A DNA stretch of 64,000 nt from Serendipita indica DSM 11827 (Eukaryota > Basidiomycota > Agaricomycetes > Sebacinales > Serendipitaceae), in the NCBI GenBank assembly GCA_910890315.1, contig CAJVGD010000006.1, positions 1,240,001 to 1,304,000 on the forward strand. The letters run 5' to 3'. Of this stretch, positions 1-11,708 are shown piece by piece. The notes under the pieces were generated by a model. It saw only the letters and a program-made list of their open reading frames with translations, did no database searches and was not told the DNA's origin. Numbering within the stretch: the first letter of the stretch is position 1; every line of letters starts with the position of its first letter. Made by a program: the position numbers and the translations under genes.

Positions 1-42
1 TCTGCCATTTCCGCAGCCGCTCAGCCCACGCGCAACATTTAC

Positions 43-948
43 ATGGCGGACACTGCAACATCAGCCAATGTCGCGTTGGACGACGACGACCGGGTAAGCT
101 CGTGACGCTCAGCCGACGTCGTTTTGCTCGCTGCTCACGAAAAGCGCGTCTCCGTGTCGCGTAGGAAATTGAAGAAATGCGCCGCCAAGTCCAGGAAATG
201 GAGAGAGATCTTGCGAGAGAAAACGAGGCTGCAGAACTCGCTGCACTCGCAAACCATCCATCGCTCGCAGGCCCGCCAAATGATACCGAGACGGCTGCAA
301 AGACCTCGGGAGGCTCAACACCAGGCGCAAATGCAGATGCATCTGGTGCGGATTTTAGTACAGACGACGATGCGGATGCGCGCAGCATCTATGTCGGAAA
401 TGTGAGCTTGGTCGAATCCGTCTTGCAAGATTACTGAACACTGCTAGGTCGACTACGGAGCGACTCCAGAGGAGATTCAAGCTCATTTTGCATCATGTGG
501 GACCATCAATCGGGTTACAATTCTGTTGGATAAATTCACTGGCCATCCCAAGGGGTAACGTAGCCAAACCTCAGAGTTAACCCGCTTACATTGCTACTAG
601 CTATGCATATGTTGAATTCGCTCAGCCCGCGCACGTAGAGGCTGCCCTCGTGCTCAACGAATCGCTCTTCAGGGGACGACTCATCAAGGTTGGGAGATCT
701 GCAATTGACAGTTATGATCAACCCTGATCGACTCGCTTATAGGTCACTGCAAAGCGAACCAACCTACCAGCGTTTATGCGGGGAATCCCCAGAGGCAGGG
801 GACGAGGCGGGTATCGAGGTGGTCGTGGCGGTCATGCGCATGGGTATAATCCCTATGGTGGACGTCCCCGAGGCAGGTGAGACAGATTCCATGTTCTCTG
901 TGCGTCCAGCGTTGACACCACAGCAGAGGCCGCGGGCGCGGTTTCTAA
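43..948 (+). CDS. pab2: Nuclear poly(A)-binding protein, PABPN1/Pab2 type
   Basis: Single-RRM RNA-binding protein that coats new poly(A) tails in the nucleus and acts in polyadenylation and exosome-linked RNA decay (family knowledge). The start ATG at 43 gives a short acidic leader ending in DDDDR; the first intron is 94-164. Exon 2 encodes a coiled coil ([16 protein letters not shown]), as in PABPN1, then an acidic linker ending SIYVGN, which is RNP2. Later exons give [18 protein letters not shown], the FTGHPKGYAYVEF stretch (RNP1) and an FRGRLIKV end of the RRM. The tail is RG-rich ([13 protein letters not shown]), typical of arginine-methylated Pab2. The last intron splices to give GSRGRGRGF and the TAA at 946-948. 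About 190 residues in six exons. The donor before the RG tail (GTTGGG) is weak but the only one that keeps frame. Identity is confident; the last junction less so. Confidence 0.88.
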
Positions 949-1449
949 ACCGCTCAAAAGAGCAGGAATCGAGTACAATTTTCTTGTTCGGTGCACTATC
1001 TTATATTGCAACAAGTTCCTCGACATCTATTCGCCGCTCGTGTACGCTATCTTTACCTGCTATTCCAGTGCACCCCTCGCGATTTGGCCCGTCTATCCCT
1101 TGGCCCACCAGCGCGGCAATCTTGAGCATTTCGTAAGACTTCGGGACATCCTTGAGCGTGACTTATCGGCACGACTCGTTGATTCCGCGCAACAAGGCGA
1201 CAATAGGCCGAGTCGCGCGACATGGCAGCTAGGCATCATGTCGGCTGATGGCTGTCGTCGTTGTGAATTATCTACAGGGATTATTATTCCATAGCCCGGC
1301 CTGTGTGATTCCGCCGTGAGCATAAGCCGCGCCCTGTGATTGGCCAGCACTAGCCCCCATTAGCAGCTCATCGGCTCATTCTGTGCCAACAAAACTTGGA
1401 CCCTACCCTCGCAGTCGACCACCAGCTCGCGAGTTCCCCCACATCTAAA

Positions 1450-3580
1450 ATGCTCGATAAACTATCCTCTGTAGCTCGTTTCAAGGCTTCCTGCCCATAC
1501 CTGGGCAGGACGAAAACTTCGACGCTGCGTACGCTTGCGACCAGCACCTCTGTCAGGTTTGTAGACAGTTTTCTACGTCTCTAGCTCCCATTTTACCGCC
1601 TTTTCGTCTCTCCATCGCCAATTCCTGCCGCTGACGACGTCGTCCAGATATCCGGCAATCTCGCGACTGACGGAAAAGGCGACCCATTGCCCAGTCATGG
1701 GCCCCGCACTCGTCCTGCGTTCGTCTCAAATCGTGGGCTCAACGACCCGCGCACACGGCTATGCGTCGCTTGCCGGCAAAGCTGCCGTCGAAGAGATTCA
1801 CCGCAAGGAGGGCGTGTTCCCCGTCGCGTCTGGAGCTGGGGTATGCCCTCACTCTTCACCAGACACTGCAGCCGCAAAATCTGCAGAGACGATCCTCGCC
1901 GCCCAAAAGGCTGGGTGCCCCGCCCATGCCCACAAGACGACCGACCAACAAGCAGCACCAAGCAGCAGCAGCAGCGCTCACAAGGCGCACACTGCCCTCT
2001 ACGAGGCTAAAAATGTATCTCCCTCTTCCTTTGATTACCAGCGCTTCTATTCTGGAGAGCTCGACAAGAAACACAAGGACCGTTCGTATCGATACTTTAA
2101 CAACATTAACCGTCTCGCCGCACGGTTCCCAGTCGCTCATACGGCCTCACATGCAGAAGAAGTCGACGTATGGTGCTCCAACGACTACCTGGGAATGTCC
2201 AAGAACCCTGTCGTTCTCGAGACGATGCACCGCACGCTCAACAAGTATGGTGCTGGAGCTGGTGGAACGAGGAACATTGCAGGCAATGGACAAATGCACC
2301 TTGCATTGGAAGAGGAGCTCGCCGGTCTGCACAAAAAACCAGCCGCCCTCGTCTTTAGTTCTTGCTACGTCGCCAATGATGCTACCCTCGCGACGCTGGG
2401 GTCCAAGCTGCCTGGCTGCGTCATCTTCTCCGACAGCATGAACCATGCTTCGATGATCCAAGGAATCCGCCACTCTGGCGCTCGCAAGGTCATTTTCAAG
2501 CACAACGATACCGTCGACCTCGAACAAAAGCTCGCTCAGTTCCCCAAGGAGACACCCAAGATCATCGCATTCGAGAGTGTATACTCTATGTGCGGGTCTG
2601 TCGGTCCAATCGAAAAGATTTGCGACCTTGCCGAAGAGTATGGAGCTATTACCTTCCTCGACGAGGTGCATGCCGTAGGCATGTATGGACCCAACGGCGC
2701 TGGTGTTGCAGAGCACCTTGACTTTGACGCGCATCTTGCCGCCGGCAAGAGTGTCCAAGCCGTCAAGGGCTCTGCCATGGACAGGATCGACATTATCACA
2801 GGAACCCTCGGCAAGGCCTATGGCGTCGTCGGTGGCTACATCGCTGGCTCTACCGATCTCGTCGACATGATTCGCTCGTATGCTCCCGGTTTCATCTTTA
2901 CGACTTCGCTCCCTCCCGCCAACGTCGCCGGTGCTCAGGCAAGCATTGCGTACCAAAAGGCATACATGGGCGACCGTCGTCTTCAGCACCTCAACACCCG
3001 CGAATTGAAGCGTCAATTTGATGCTCTCGATATTCCCGTCGTACCTGGCCCATCGCACATTGTCCCCGTCCTCGTTGGCGACGCAGGCCTCGCCAAGATG
3101 GCATCCGACACGCTCCTGATGGAACACGGCATCTACGTCCAATCGATCAACTACCCAACCGTCGCAGTGGGCGAAGAGCGCCTCCGGATTACACCCACCC
3201 CTGGTCACACCGTCGAACAGATGAGCCACCTCGTGCAAGCTACCAACGACGTTTTCAACAGACTCGGCATCAAGCGTCGTGCGGATTGGGTCAAAGAAGG
3301 TGGACGTGCGGGTGTTGGTATCACGGCTTCCAAGGAGGCGGAGAAGATGGACCCCGTATGGACCGACAAGCAACTTGGTTTACTCGACGGCACTGCACCA
3401 AAGGTTCTCAATTCTTCAAAGGGAGACAAGGCTGTCGTCGATCTCAAGGCGCTCGCCGAGGCTCAGAAGAGGTTTAGCACTACGCTTGATGGCGATGCTT
3501 CTGTCAATCCAGTCAAAACCGCCCTTCAAGACAGTCTCTTCCCCAACCATATCCCAACCCTTGTCGGAGCTCAGGCATAA
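1450..3580 (+). CDS. HEM1: 5-aminolevulinate synthase, mitochondrial
   Basis: PLP enzyme that condenses glycine with succinyl-CoA to 5-aminolevulinate, the first step of haem synthesis, in the mitochondrial matrix. Two exons: 1450-1556 and 1648-3580, with a 91-bp intron. The ATG at 1450 is chosen because it starts a basic presequence ([19 protein letters not shown]) that continues in frame across the splice as [18 protein letters not shown], the N-terminus usual in fungal HEM1. Several Cys-Pro heme-regulatory motifs are visible: SCPY, HCPV, VCPH and GCPA. The catalytic core begins near [12 protein letters not shown]-like sequence and holds the glycine-rich [13 protein letters not shown], the [11 protein letters not shown] segment, [12 protein letters not shown] and the PLP lysine region [10 protein letters not shown]. 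About 679 residues, normal for the family including a roughly 60-residue C-terminal extension. No disruption seen. Confidence 0.96.
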
Positions 3581-3691
3581 ATGAAGTGGACGCCCGTGAA
3601 TAGTGTCTTCTCCGTGGAATTTACATTGTTTTACATCAATCGTCTCCATTGAGTGAGGGTTTCTCACACCTAAGATTGAGAGTAATCACTG

Positions 3692-6600
3692 CTATTGCTG
3701 ATCGGAAATTTCGTTAGGAATAGCACTCTCTGGAGCTTCTGCTTCGGCCTCGGCTCGTCGCTTCCGTTTATATTTTTTCGCTTCGAGCTCATGCCATTCT
3801 CCTTCCAAATGTGATAGACTAGAGTATGGGTCAAACACGTAAACCGCCGCCACCTGGAAACGGCACATACTTTGGAGGCTGCGGTAAAGGCTCTTCGCTA
3901 GCAAAGTAGGGATGATTGACTGCATCTGCTGCTGTTATCCGTTTATCGGGATCAAACGTGAGCATCTGCTCGGCAATGTCGAGAGCACCCGGCGGAAGCC
4001 ATCTATGCCTCGTCAGAAAGTACAAAGCAGAGCAAAATCGAATATCGTACCGTGAAAAGGTCTTTTGGAAGACATTTGTCATCACGATGGTGGGCTTGAC
4101 GAGTTCGTACCATGGCAAGCTCGGGAGAGATGGCCATGATGCAACGGATGGTGTCCCCATGACTTGATAGATAACATCTAGCTGATGAATCTCGTCGTTT
4201 CCCTGAAATGTCGGCTTTTTGACGAAGAGTTCAAGAAAGATACACCCCGCACTCCATATATCCACCTCTGGCCCATAGACTGTAGCACCTAATAGGAGCT
4301 CAGGAGGCCGGTACCAGAGCGTGATCACACGATTCGTGTAATCTGCCCGTCGTCGCTTGTGGTAAAACCTTGCAAGCCCAAAGTCTGCGAGCTTGAGTTG
4401 ACCTTCCGAGTTGATGAGAATATTCGAAGCTTTAAGGTCACGGTGAATGATGCCCTTGAGATGCAAGTATGAAAGACCACTAAGCATCTGCATGCTGAGT
4501 GCCTTGAGATGGGATGGTTCCAAGATGAATTGAGTTTGTTGCAGAACGCCGACAAGATCGTGGTGAGCGTATTCCAGCACCATATAGACAAGGCCTATTG
4601 TAATATGAGCATGATCGGCCACAAGTGATACAAATCCAACCTTTGGAAACCATCATCTCGTGTAGCTTGACAACATTGTCATGCTTGAGGCTTTGGAGGA
4701 GCTTGATTTCCCGCATGGCCGTTACTGGGAACCCATCCTTTTCTCCTTCCATCCTGATGCGCTTCAATGCTACATGGACACCACTGAGCTGATTACGGGC
4801 TTTATAGACCTTTCCAAAAGTACCCTCGCCAACCTGCGACACAATTTTGTACAGATCCTCTGTCTTCCGCTGTTTTGGCTGAACTGGGGTCTCTGAAGCC
4901 AGCGGCGTCGCTTGTGTCGTCTTTAATGGACTGGTTGGCGGCCCCTGCTCTGAAGGCGCCTTTGATGTGGTATCAAGAACAAGTGAAGGAGCCTCCTTGG
5001 CGCCTGTGCGGGTCGGAGGAGGCCCCATGGCGTTTTCGCGCCCTGGAGGATTGCTTCTCGTGGGTTGAGTAATAACCGATTCTGCCACCGCTACACTACT
5101 GGTTTCCATCTCGCCAGCATTGAGCGGGACCGGTAAAGGTGTAGAGTGAGGATCATCTGGCTCTCCTGGAGGTGTATGAGTGCCGTATGGGTTGGATGAA
5201 GGATGTCCCTTTGGTGCACGGGGAGCCGCATCCGGGAAAAATTGGCTCAAAGCAGACTTTTGTTCAGTCTGAGGTTGGGTGTCTGGTGCACTCAAGGTAT
5301 CCGATCGAGCTTGGGATTTTGCACGAGGTGCAGTAGGCGGAGTAGGGATGACAGCACGGGATGCGGCTAAAGGAACGTCTTTGAGCAGGGGCATCTTGGG
5401 TGCAGTCTTGGTGGGCAGTCGCTAAACGAGACTCAGCAAACAGTGTGACTTTGATCATACAGACTCACGTGCTTCGAGACTGCATTCTTTGCTTTGTTAC
5501 GCAATGTTTGAGGACTAGGCGGCGACCTCGAACGTGACGCGGATGCAGAACGCTTGCGCTTGTATCTGCCCTCTCGGGGACGTTTATCACGAGATTTGCT
5601 CCTTCGACTAGATCGGCTCCTCGAACGACTCCGTGGAGTGATGCTGCGGCTACGAGAGCGGCTCTGACTTCGACTCCTGCTTCGACTCCGGCTCGAGCCT
5701 TGACTTCGCGACCAAGAACGTGCTCGAATTGGTGAGCCTCTACGACCCCGACTCGTACTACGGCTCCTGCTTCGGCTGCTCGGACTCGAGCTGCGAGCTC
5801 TACCATGTTTCTTCGTGTCTCGGTCACTTCGACCTCGGTAGTCTCGTTCCTTGTTCTTGAAACTACGTTCATGGTACTGGGTTGAGGACCGACTGTATTC
5901 ATGGCGATCATTATGCTCGCGTTTCGGTTTTGAATCTCTGTATTGACGATCGTGGCCGTCCTCTGACTCGCGCGATCGAGATCGTCTAGTGTAGACACCT
6001 TTTGAGACTACGGGAGGTGTCTCCCTCTTTCTTCTCTTGGGAGAAAGCGAAGTACGGTGTTCGTGCTTTGAGTCGGGAGAGGGCGATCTGGAGTGACGCC
6101 GTTTCTCTGCCTTTCGTGCGTAGCTATGCCTTCAAAAATGGGTTAGCGATGATTAATGCGCGATTCTAGATTGAAAGTGCCCACTTCATGGGAAAATCTT
6201 GACTTCGTGCGTCGTTGTAGTCGTTGGAATGGTATTGTTCGCTATTCTGCTGTTTATACTTGTTCCATTGCTTTGGCCGGGCGTATTTATGATTGTCATA
6301 ATGGTTGTATTGGTTTGGGTACCGTTTTGGGTGCTGCTGGAAACCCTGGCGGTTGTCGTACTGTCGTCCTTGATGACGAGGCCACTGGTTCTGCTCCTGC
6401 CAATCCGCAGTCGAATTTTGAGACCACATGTCTTGATGAGAATGGATCTGTTGCTGGAAATGGGCCGTTGGAGCGGTCGGAGGGTGGTCTTCCCATCCTG
6501 CATGGTTGGGGCCTGCCTCCCAGTCCATGGAGCGCGCAGGGCGGCTATGATCATAATCAGAAATGACCTCACGCTCCCTTTCTCTCCAGTGAGACGTAGT

Positions 6601-7055
6601 TTCTACGTGTGGGTCGCGCCACTGCTGAGACGGCGCGGTATTTGTATTGTGAGATTCGTTGTGAGCATGGAAACGCCGTGAAAAGTCTCGCGTATAACCC
6701 TGATCATTTCCACGCATTGCGTGATGTCCTCCATGTTGTCTCCAGCCTTGTTGAGGACCTCGTTCGTCATAACCATAGTGTGCAGCGTTTGAAGCTGGCG
6801 CGACCCCTCGTTGCTGTACTCACGTGTCAGCGAACAAGGATCGAGTCTAAAACGTCCCACCTGGTGCCATGGATCAGTTTCTGCCTGTCCCTGGTCAATG
6901 TCTCGCTGGTAGACGTCTGCCTGGTCCTGTCGGCTTTGCCTATGACCACCGGAAACGGACGTAAAGTCTCCCGAGTAGTTGTCTTGCTGAGAAGAGTAGT
7001 TATATTGGCGATTTGGGCGCCATTTCTTGTTGGGATAATAAGGCTGTTGAGCCAT
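3692..7055 (-). CDS. CTK1: RS-domain cyclin-dependent kinase, CDK12/Ctk1-Lsk1 type
   Basis: Catalytic subunit of the CTD kinase that phosphorylates Ser2 of the RNA polymerase II tail (family knowledge). Translation starts at 7055 (MAQQPYYPNKKWRPN). A Gln/Asn/His/Tyr-rich low-complexity region (about 7055-6180) is followed by an Arg-Ser domain (about 6120-5480, many RSRSRS runs), a Pro-rich linker, then the kinase. Kinase landmarks: VGEGTFGKVYKA, the cyclin-helix variant PVTAMRE (PITAIRE in CDK12), HRDLKASN, DFGLAR, the activation-loop threonine in YTNRVITLWYRPPE, and DIWSAGC. The C-terminus reads LSHLEGEWHELEAKK after a 52-bp intron with a GTATGT donor; if that intron is retained the protein ends early as GGGGLRV. 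Introns near 6800, 6160, 5450, 4620 and 4040 all join in frame. The 267-bp gap to the next, divergent gene may be a shared promoter. Confidence 0.9.
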
Positions 7056-7322
7056 TCGCGGTTGTGGCCGGGACCAAGCAAGTATTCGATCACTGGCGCG
7101 TCCACCTCTAGTTTTATGTCGATGTAATATTGGCTTTAAGCGTATAGTAGATATAATTGACGCGTCTAGTGTGTAAACAATATTGTTGTTGATCTATTTG
7201 CGAGCAAGTATGAAATGTAATCATAAGATTGCTCTAAATTCCTGCATTGTGATCGATACTCGACGTTGAATGCAATTGCTTCCGCTGTTATTTGGTCCTC
7301 GCTTCTTGGAGTCTGCTGCATC

Positions 7323-8669
7323 ATGGCCACAATCACGCAAGGGCCACCAACATCCATTGGGCCCGTAAATAATACTAAAAAACTGCGACACAAAGCGAGC
7401 AAACCTATCATCACATGGCTCTCAAAGAAACTTGGCGGCTCTCATGCCCAACGCCCGCCCAAACCCGCCTTGAGCGTCGCCAACGTCAACACGGACAGTG
7501 CAGACCCTTCCTCGACTGTTAGGGGTCGTTCTTTATCTCTTCAGGTCCCTCCAACCAATGAGCCTGCCGCCAGGACCGTCGTTCTCAACGACGACCAGGA
7601 TTTGCCTTCACCCTCGGCAGCACGCAGTATGTTCTCCGAACGCAACTCGCTGACTGCAGACTCGATGTGGACAAAGAGATCTCCAGCACTCGAAGCAGAC
7701 GAAGACGCGTCTATTCGTCCACTACCCCCGACGTCTCCTCCGTCTCCGACTCCATCCCGTTCCTCCTCATCCCAAATTTCAGATCTCCGAACGTTCAGAT
7801 CAGTTGCAGCCAGTACAAAACCTACTACCCTCATGTCAATCGACTCGGGCAATGGCCTGATTGCCGGAACCATGGCTCACATTGCTCAAGCCCCGAGTCC
7901 AAACTCTCCCTCATCATCAAACTCAAATAATCCACGATTCTCTGTGCCTTTGGTACATCCAGCCGTCGCCCGTGCAGCCTCTAGACACCGTTCGAGTATG
8001 CAAGCCCCCCTTCACACCACTCATCATCCTCGAAATAACCCAAATCCAACTGCCGTGCCTGCAGATAATGCCTCGACTCTCACGCTCGCTTCTTCCGCTT
8101 TTGCTCTATCTGCCAGGGGGAATGATTGGACAGACGGCATCTCCGTGTCACTAGATCAATATCATGGCGATGGAGACGTCAACTCTTCACATATTGGCAT
8201 AGATGATGATGATGCAGAAGTAGCTGCCAGCGTTCGAGCGCTCCGGCCGAGAAGTTCGCGTAGAGGAAGCTGGGAGAGTGAAGAGAGTCGTTGGAGCGCT
8301 CGAGTTGGCTCTGGCCCCAATGGTGTCGGATCTCCATCCATTGGGTCCGGCCTTACAAGACCCCCGAGCATTGGCGGTCAGAGCACTGCGCCCAGTCTTA
8401 GCATCAGCAAGCTCAAGCTGGGAGTTGGCAATTCAGACCAAGAGAGTCACAAAACCGTCGGACTGGATCACCCAGCAGAGGTTGACGCAGAGCACGAAGA
8501 GCTGAAGCATGACGCCTCGTCGTCGACGATTCCGGACACTCTTTCCTACTCTCCAGCTCCAGAAGGAAGCCTGCGGGACCCAGAAGCAACTTCGACGAAC
8601 AGAGCGTCTGTTCGCTTCTCGGTCGCCAGTGATGAACCAGCCGCCGCTTCTCCTGCTCGAGTAAGCTGA
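7323..8669 (+). CDS. Hypothetical Ser/Pro-rich disordered protein
   Basis: A single uninterrupted frame of 448 codons from the ATG at 7323 (MATITQGPPTS). I recognise no domain. An early basic, possibly helical stretch (KKLRHKASKPIITWLSKKLGG) is followed by long Ser/Thr/Pro-rich sequence with RSSS and SPS runs and acidic patches (DDDDAEVAASV), so most of it is probably disordered and phosphorylated. An in-frame ATG at 7266 would add a hydrophobic 19-residue leader (IASAVIWSSLLGVCCI); a membrane anchor or signal cannot be excluded, but the downstream ATG gives the simpler product. Codon use looks like that of neighbouring genes and an open frame this long in a Ser-rich composition is unlikely by chance. 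The gene runs divergently from the CTD kinase. Function unknown. Confidence 0.7.
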   Translation: MATITQGPPTSIGPVNNTKKLRHKASKPIITWLSKKLGGSHAQRPPKPALSVANVNTDSADPSSTVRGRSLSLQVPPTNEPAARTVVLNDDQDLPSPSAARSMFSERNSLTADSMWTKRSPALEADEDASIRPLPPTSPPSPTPSRSSSSQISDLRTFRSVAASTKPTTLMSIDSGNGLIAGTMAHIAQAPSPNSPSSSNSNNPRFSVPLVHPAVARAASRHRSSMQAPLHTTHHPRNNPNPTAVPADNASTLTLASSAFALSARGNDWTDGISVSLDQYHGDGDVNSSHIGIDDDDAEVAASVRALRPRSSRRGSWESEESRWSARVGSGPNGVGSPSIGSGLTRPPSIGGQSTAPSLSISKLKLGVGNSDQESHKTVGLDHPAEVDAEHEELKHDASSSTIPDTLSYSPAPEGSLRDPEATSTNRASVRFSVASDEPAAASPARVS

Positions 8670-10749
8670 AGGGAATCAGAGATTCTTATCTCATTATCAA
8701 CATGATGTGTAACATTTATGCCCCAGTAGTCTGTTCTCGTTTCGTCCATGTCTAATGGTATAGCCTGCTTATAGTGTCTCTCCAAATTTATTCAGAGTTT
8801 CCATTTTTGAACCCCGCGCCAACTGTGAATAAGACACAGAAATCTCCCACACTCGAGATACTAAATATAACACTTCCGAATCACTGGGCGAGGACTTTGA
8901 TACCACTATGGGTCGATTTGGGCGTTAGATACGAGCAGCGGCGCGTCATGGTCACCTCCTTTCCAGCAATAACGAACAAGTATCGACTTCCCTGGTATCT
9001 CTCGATAATCTCGTTAGCATTCAAGATGCCGCTGGACGGGGCTCACGGGGGATACTGCCGAAATCGCGACCAAAATCGTTCCCTCTACTGTTGGCGATTG
9101 GAAATTGATGCCATAAGCCTCTACAGCGCCAGAAATCTGGCCAGACAGTAGAGAGCCGCAAAGCATGGCCACTGCCCGTATGCGATACCCGTACCTCTGC
9201 CGCGGTGATATCCCAACTCAGCTTGGAAAGTGCGTTTCGGATCATTCCAGAGACTGAACTTGGCAATACAGGGTCGGATGGCGGAGCAAATTTAGCCAGA
9301 TACATTTGCGGCAGATTCGAATCTGCCCGTTTTCACCTCAAGCATGCCCTATCGATTCACGTCATCGTACTCATGTGGTAGGATACAGGGGACGGCAAAA
9401 TACTGAGGCGTCATCGTCCTCGCGCGCTCAGGTCGAACCGCGGTAGCCTCTGTACGCATCGATCGGCAAATACCGAACTTGGAGGCCCAAAGATTTGCTG
9501 CGGCTCGATGTTTGACGCATGTTCTCGATCTGGAACGTTGAACCGGCCGCGCACCGCTTGGTGGTTCAGGAAGAGGAATGCCCGTTTGGGCATCCCGTTG
9601 AGATTCTATCTCGCTATTAACCACACTAGATTCAGCGACGCCGTCGCGTGTACCGGCTGGACGCTCACTGCAAACAACACGAGTAAGACGAGCTGTGGTT
9701 GGTGATATATCGGTGCGTCGATAGATATACGTGTACCCTACTATTAACATTTGAAGACGCCTCGAGGTTTCAAGGGTGTTTGGACCTTGCTAGTCAGAAA
9801 AGATGGTGCTGGTTGAAACCAAGTGATGTCCGGCATATTTGGAGCTGCTACAGAGAGGCACGAAAGGACGATAAGACGACTAAGGCTAGCTCAATCCCTA
9901 AAACAGACCATGGAGGCAGGCGACGCTCGGATTGGATGCCACAACCCTCGCAATACAATACAATCCCTCTTATCGCCATCTTGCCAGATCGAGGGTCACC
10001 AGGCTCACACTTTGTTCACCATCACGACTCGGAACGGCATTTGAAACGACGCAGGGCCCCAGCTTACGAACCAACGTCCAAGTTGTGATTGAAAAGCACC
10101 GAGCTACGTATTCAACCACCGCTTTTGGGCGGGCCAGAGTCGGGGTGGTTCCTTCCAAAGGAGGCAGTCGAAACAAGTGAGAGCGGTCACAACACTGTCA
10201 CCGCTGGCTGCGTCGTCTGACCGGGCACCAATAGAGACTACATGGGTGAACCATGACGCGGTCCCTACGATCGAGTGAGTCTCCGAGACCACTAGAAGGT
10301 GTGTCCTAACGTGGCGCATGCCACGAGCTCTAGCCAAAACGTCTATTCGCCCAGAATGGTTCTCGTGCACTCTTCTGCTCGTTTTGTTATGATTTCGCGT
10401 CGGGCGAGGTCACCTTGCTTGTCGAGAGTCCGAGCGGGTGGTAGCACCGTCCAGAGGGCACGTAGACTGGCCCTCATTGTTCCAATAGGTCCAATATACC
10501 TTCTACTTGCTCTAGAATCTTCATGGAAAGTCTTGGTCGACGGGCATGGCTGCCAATACGGCCCTAGTCGATCTAGAGCAGAGTGAAAATGACTGAAAAT
10601 CCCGGTTGCTGCCAGACCGCGAGCCGGCTGCTTTCGCCATGCGCAAAGCTGATTTGGCCAACGTGTGGCGCAGCAGATGAAACGGGCAGAACGGCGAATC
10701 ATTTTATTTGAAAAACGGAACAACTGCATACATAGCTACATGTGATACG
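8670..10749. other. Gene-poor stretch, about 2.1 kb
   Basis: No gene, RNA or repeat that I can support. The open frames here are short, on both strands, and lack family motifs or consistent splice junctions. A minus-strand frame at about 9021-9305 and one at 10343-10729 are the longest, but neither has a convincing start or continuation. The region probably holds the 3' end of the Ser-rich gene and downstream sequence of the DUF6593-like gene. It could contain old, unrecognisable coding remnants. Confidence 0.5.
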
Positions 10750-10856
10750 CTAGAGAGGCGAGAGACAGGGTACACGAGGAAGAGGAGAACTGGCCGCGAG
10801 TTTCCGTGAAGCGTGAGGCGAGGACTGCGAGTTTGACACGGATTGAGTATTGCTGT

Positions 10857-11708
10857 TTACCAGCCCCACTGAACGAGCACCCGATAGGCCATAGCCGTCA
10901 TACAGATCATGTCCATCAGCGGAGGATGTAACTGGTTTTCGCCGCGAAGCACGATCAGGGTCGATGAACACGAGGCTGAGAAGCTGAAACAACTCACCAG
11001 GGTGCCAGTGCTCTGTGCGGAGCAAAAATGTAGCTCGCCGTACACATCTCCAACCGGGTAGCGTGTCGGGCGTATCGGGCGGAAGAAGGCGACTTTATTT
11101 TGGTTCGAGTCGAAGAGCTGTGGCAGATAGAGTCAGACGGAACGAAACTGCAGGAGCGCGGAAGTAACGCACGGTACATTCTCCAGTTGGCGAAGACGCC
11201 CAGTAATAGAGGCGCCCGTCAGGACCGTTGAACGATCTGTGGATACGTCTGATTAGGCTCTGCGATAACCGACCGATCAAACGGAATGCGACGTACCGTG
11301 TCGAAGAGTGGATGTCACCGTTTACTGGGCGCAAGAGTTCGGAAACAGCCATTGTCGTCTGCAGCAGGTATAAATCACATCAGTCGCAGTAGATTGGGCG
11401 CCTTGGGGCACCGGCTCTTACCCTCCCAATCGTCGCCCGTCCGAGCGACCCACTCGGCGTCCACTCAAATCTGGCAAGCCGGTCTTCACGAGACTGTCTG
11501 ACGGCACGCCAGAGTGTAGTTGTAGTGACGTTGCGATTGTCGACTTCCTGTAGGGTGGCAAGTCGGGGTCAGTTGCTTGAAGACGCGCGGATGGCGAGGC
11601 AGGCAGGATGCGACGTACGGTGATGAAACGATAATTGACGGCAAAGTTTTGATTGAAGAGAACAGAGTCGCGAGGGTCGGAGGATGTCCAGGAAAGTACT
11701 TCGTCCAT
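10857..11708 (-). CDS. DUF6593-like small basidiomycete protein
   Basis: A small multi-exon gene read from the ATG at 11708 (MDEVLSWTSSDPRDSVLFN). Spliced exons continue as EVDNRNVTTTTLWRAVRQS, then FEWTPSGSLGRATIG, then HSSTRSFNGPDGRLYYW and SSPTGECTLFDSNQNKVAFF. This order (start strand, W-containing strand, a GPDGR-x-YxW turn, ECxLxD, VAxF) is the layout I know from the DUF6593 family, which is abundant in Agaricomycetes and has no known function. The 3' end is uncertain: the LFDSNQNK frame runs to a stop at 10857, whereas the helix expected at the end of the domain (ELFQLLSLVFIDPDRASRRK) lies in another frame that runs to 10750. Either an intron I cannot place or a frameshift separates them. 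Confidence 0.6.

Noticed and set aside
2147-3373. 408-codon open frame antisense to HEM1
   Set aside because: Typical antisense shadow of a GC-rich, highly biased gene; the plus-strand HEM1 is certain.
9349-9750. 133-codon minus-strand ORF
   Set aside because: No motif and no clear start; treated as chance.
10343-10729. 128-codon minus-strand ORF in the gene-poor region
   Set aside because: No recognisable domain, no supporting splice junctions; composition looks random.
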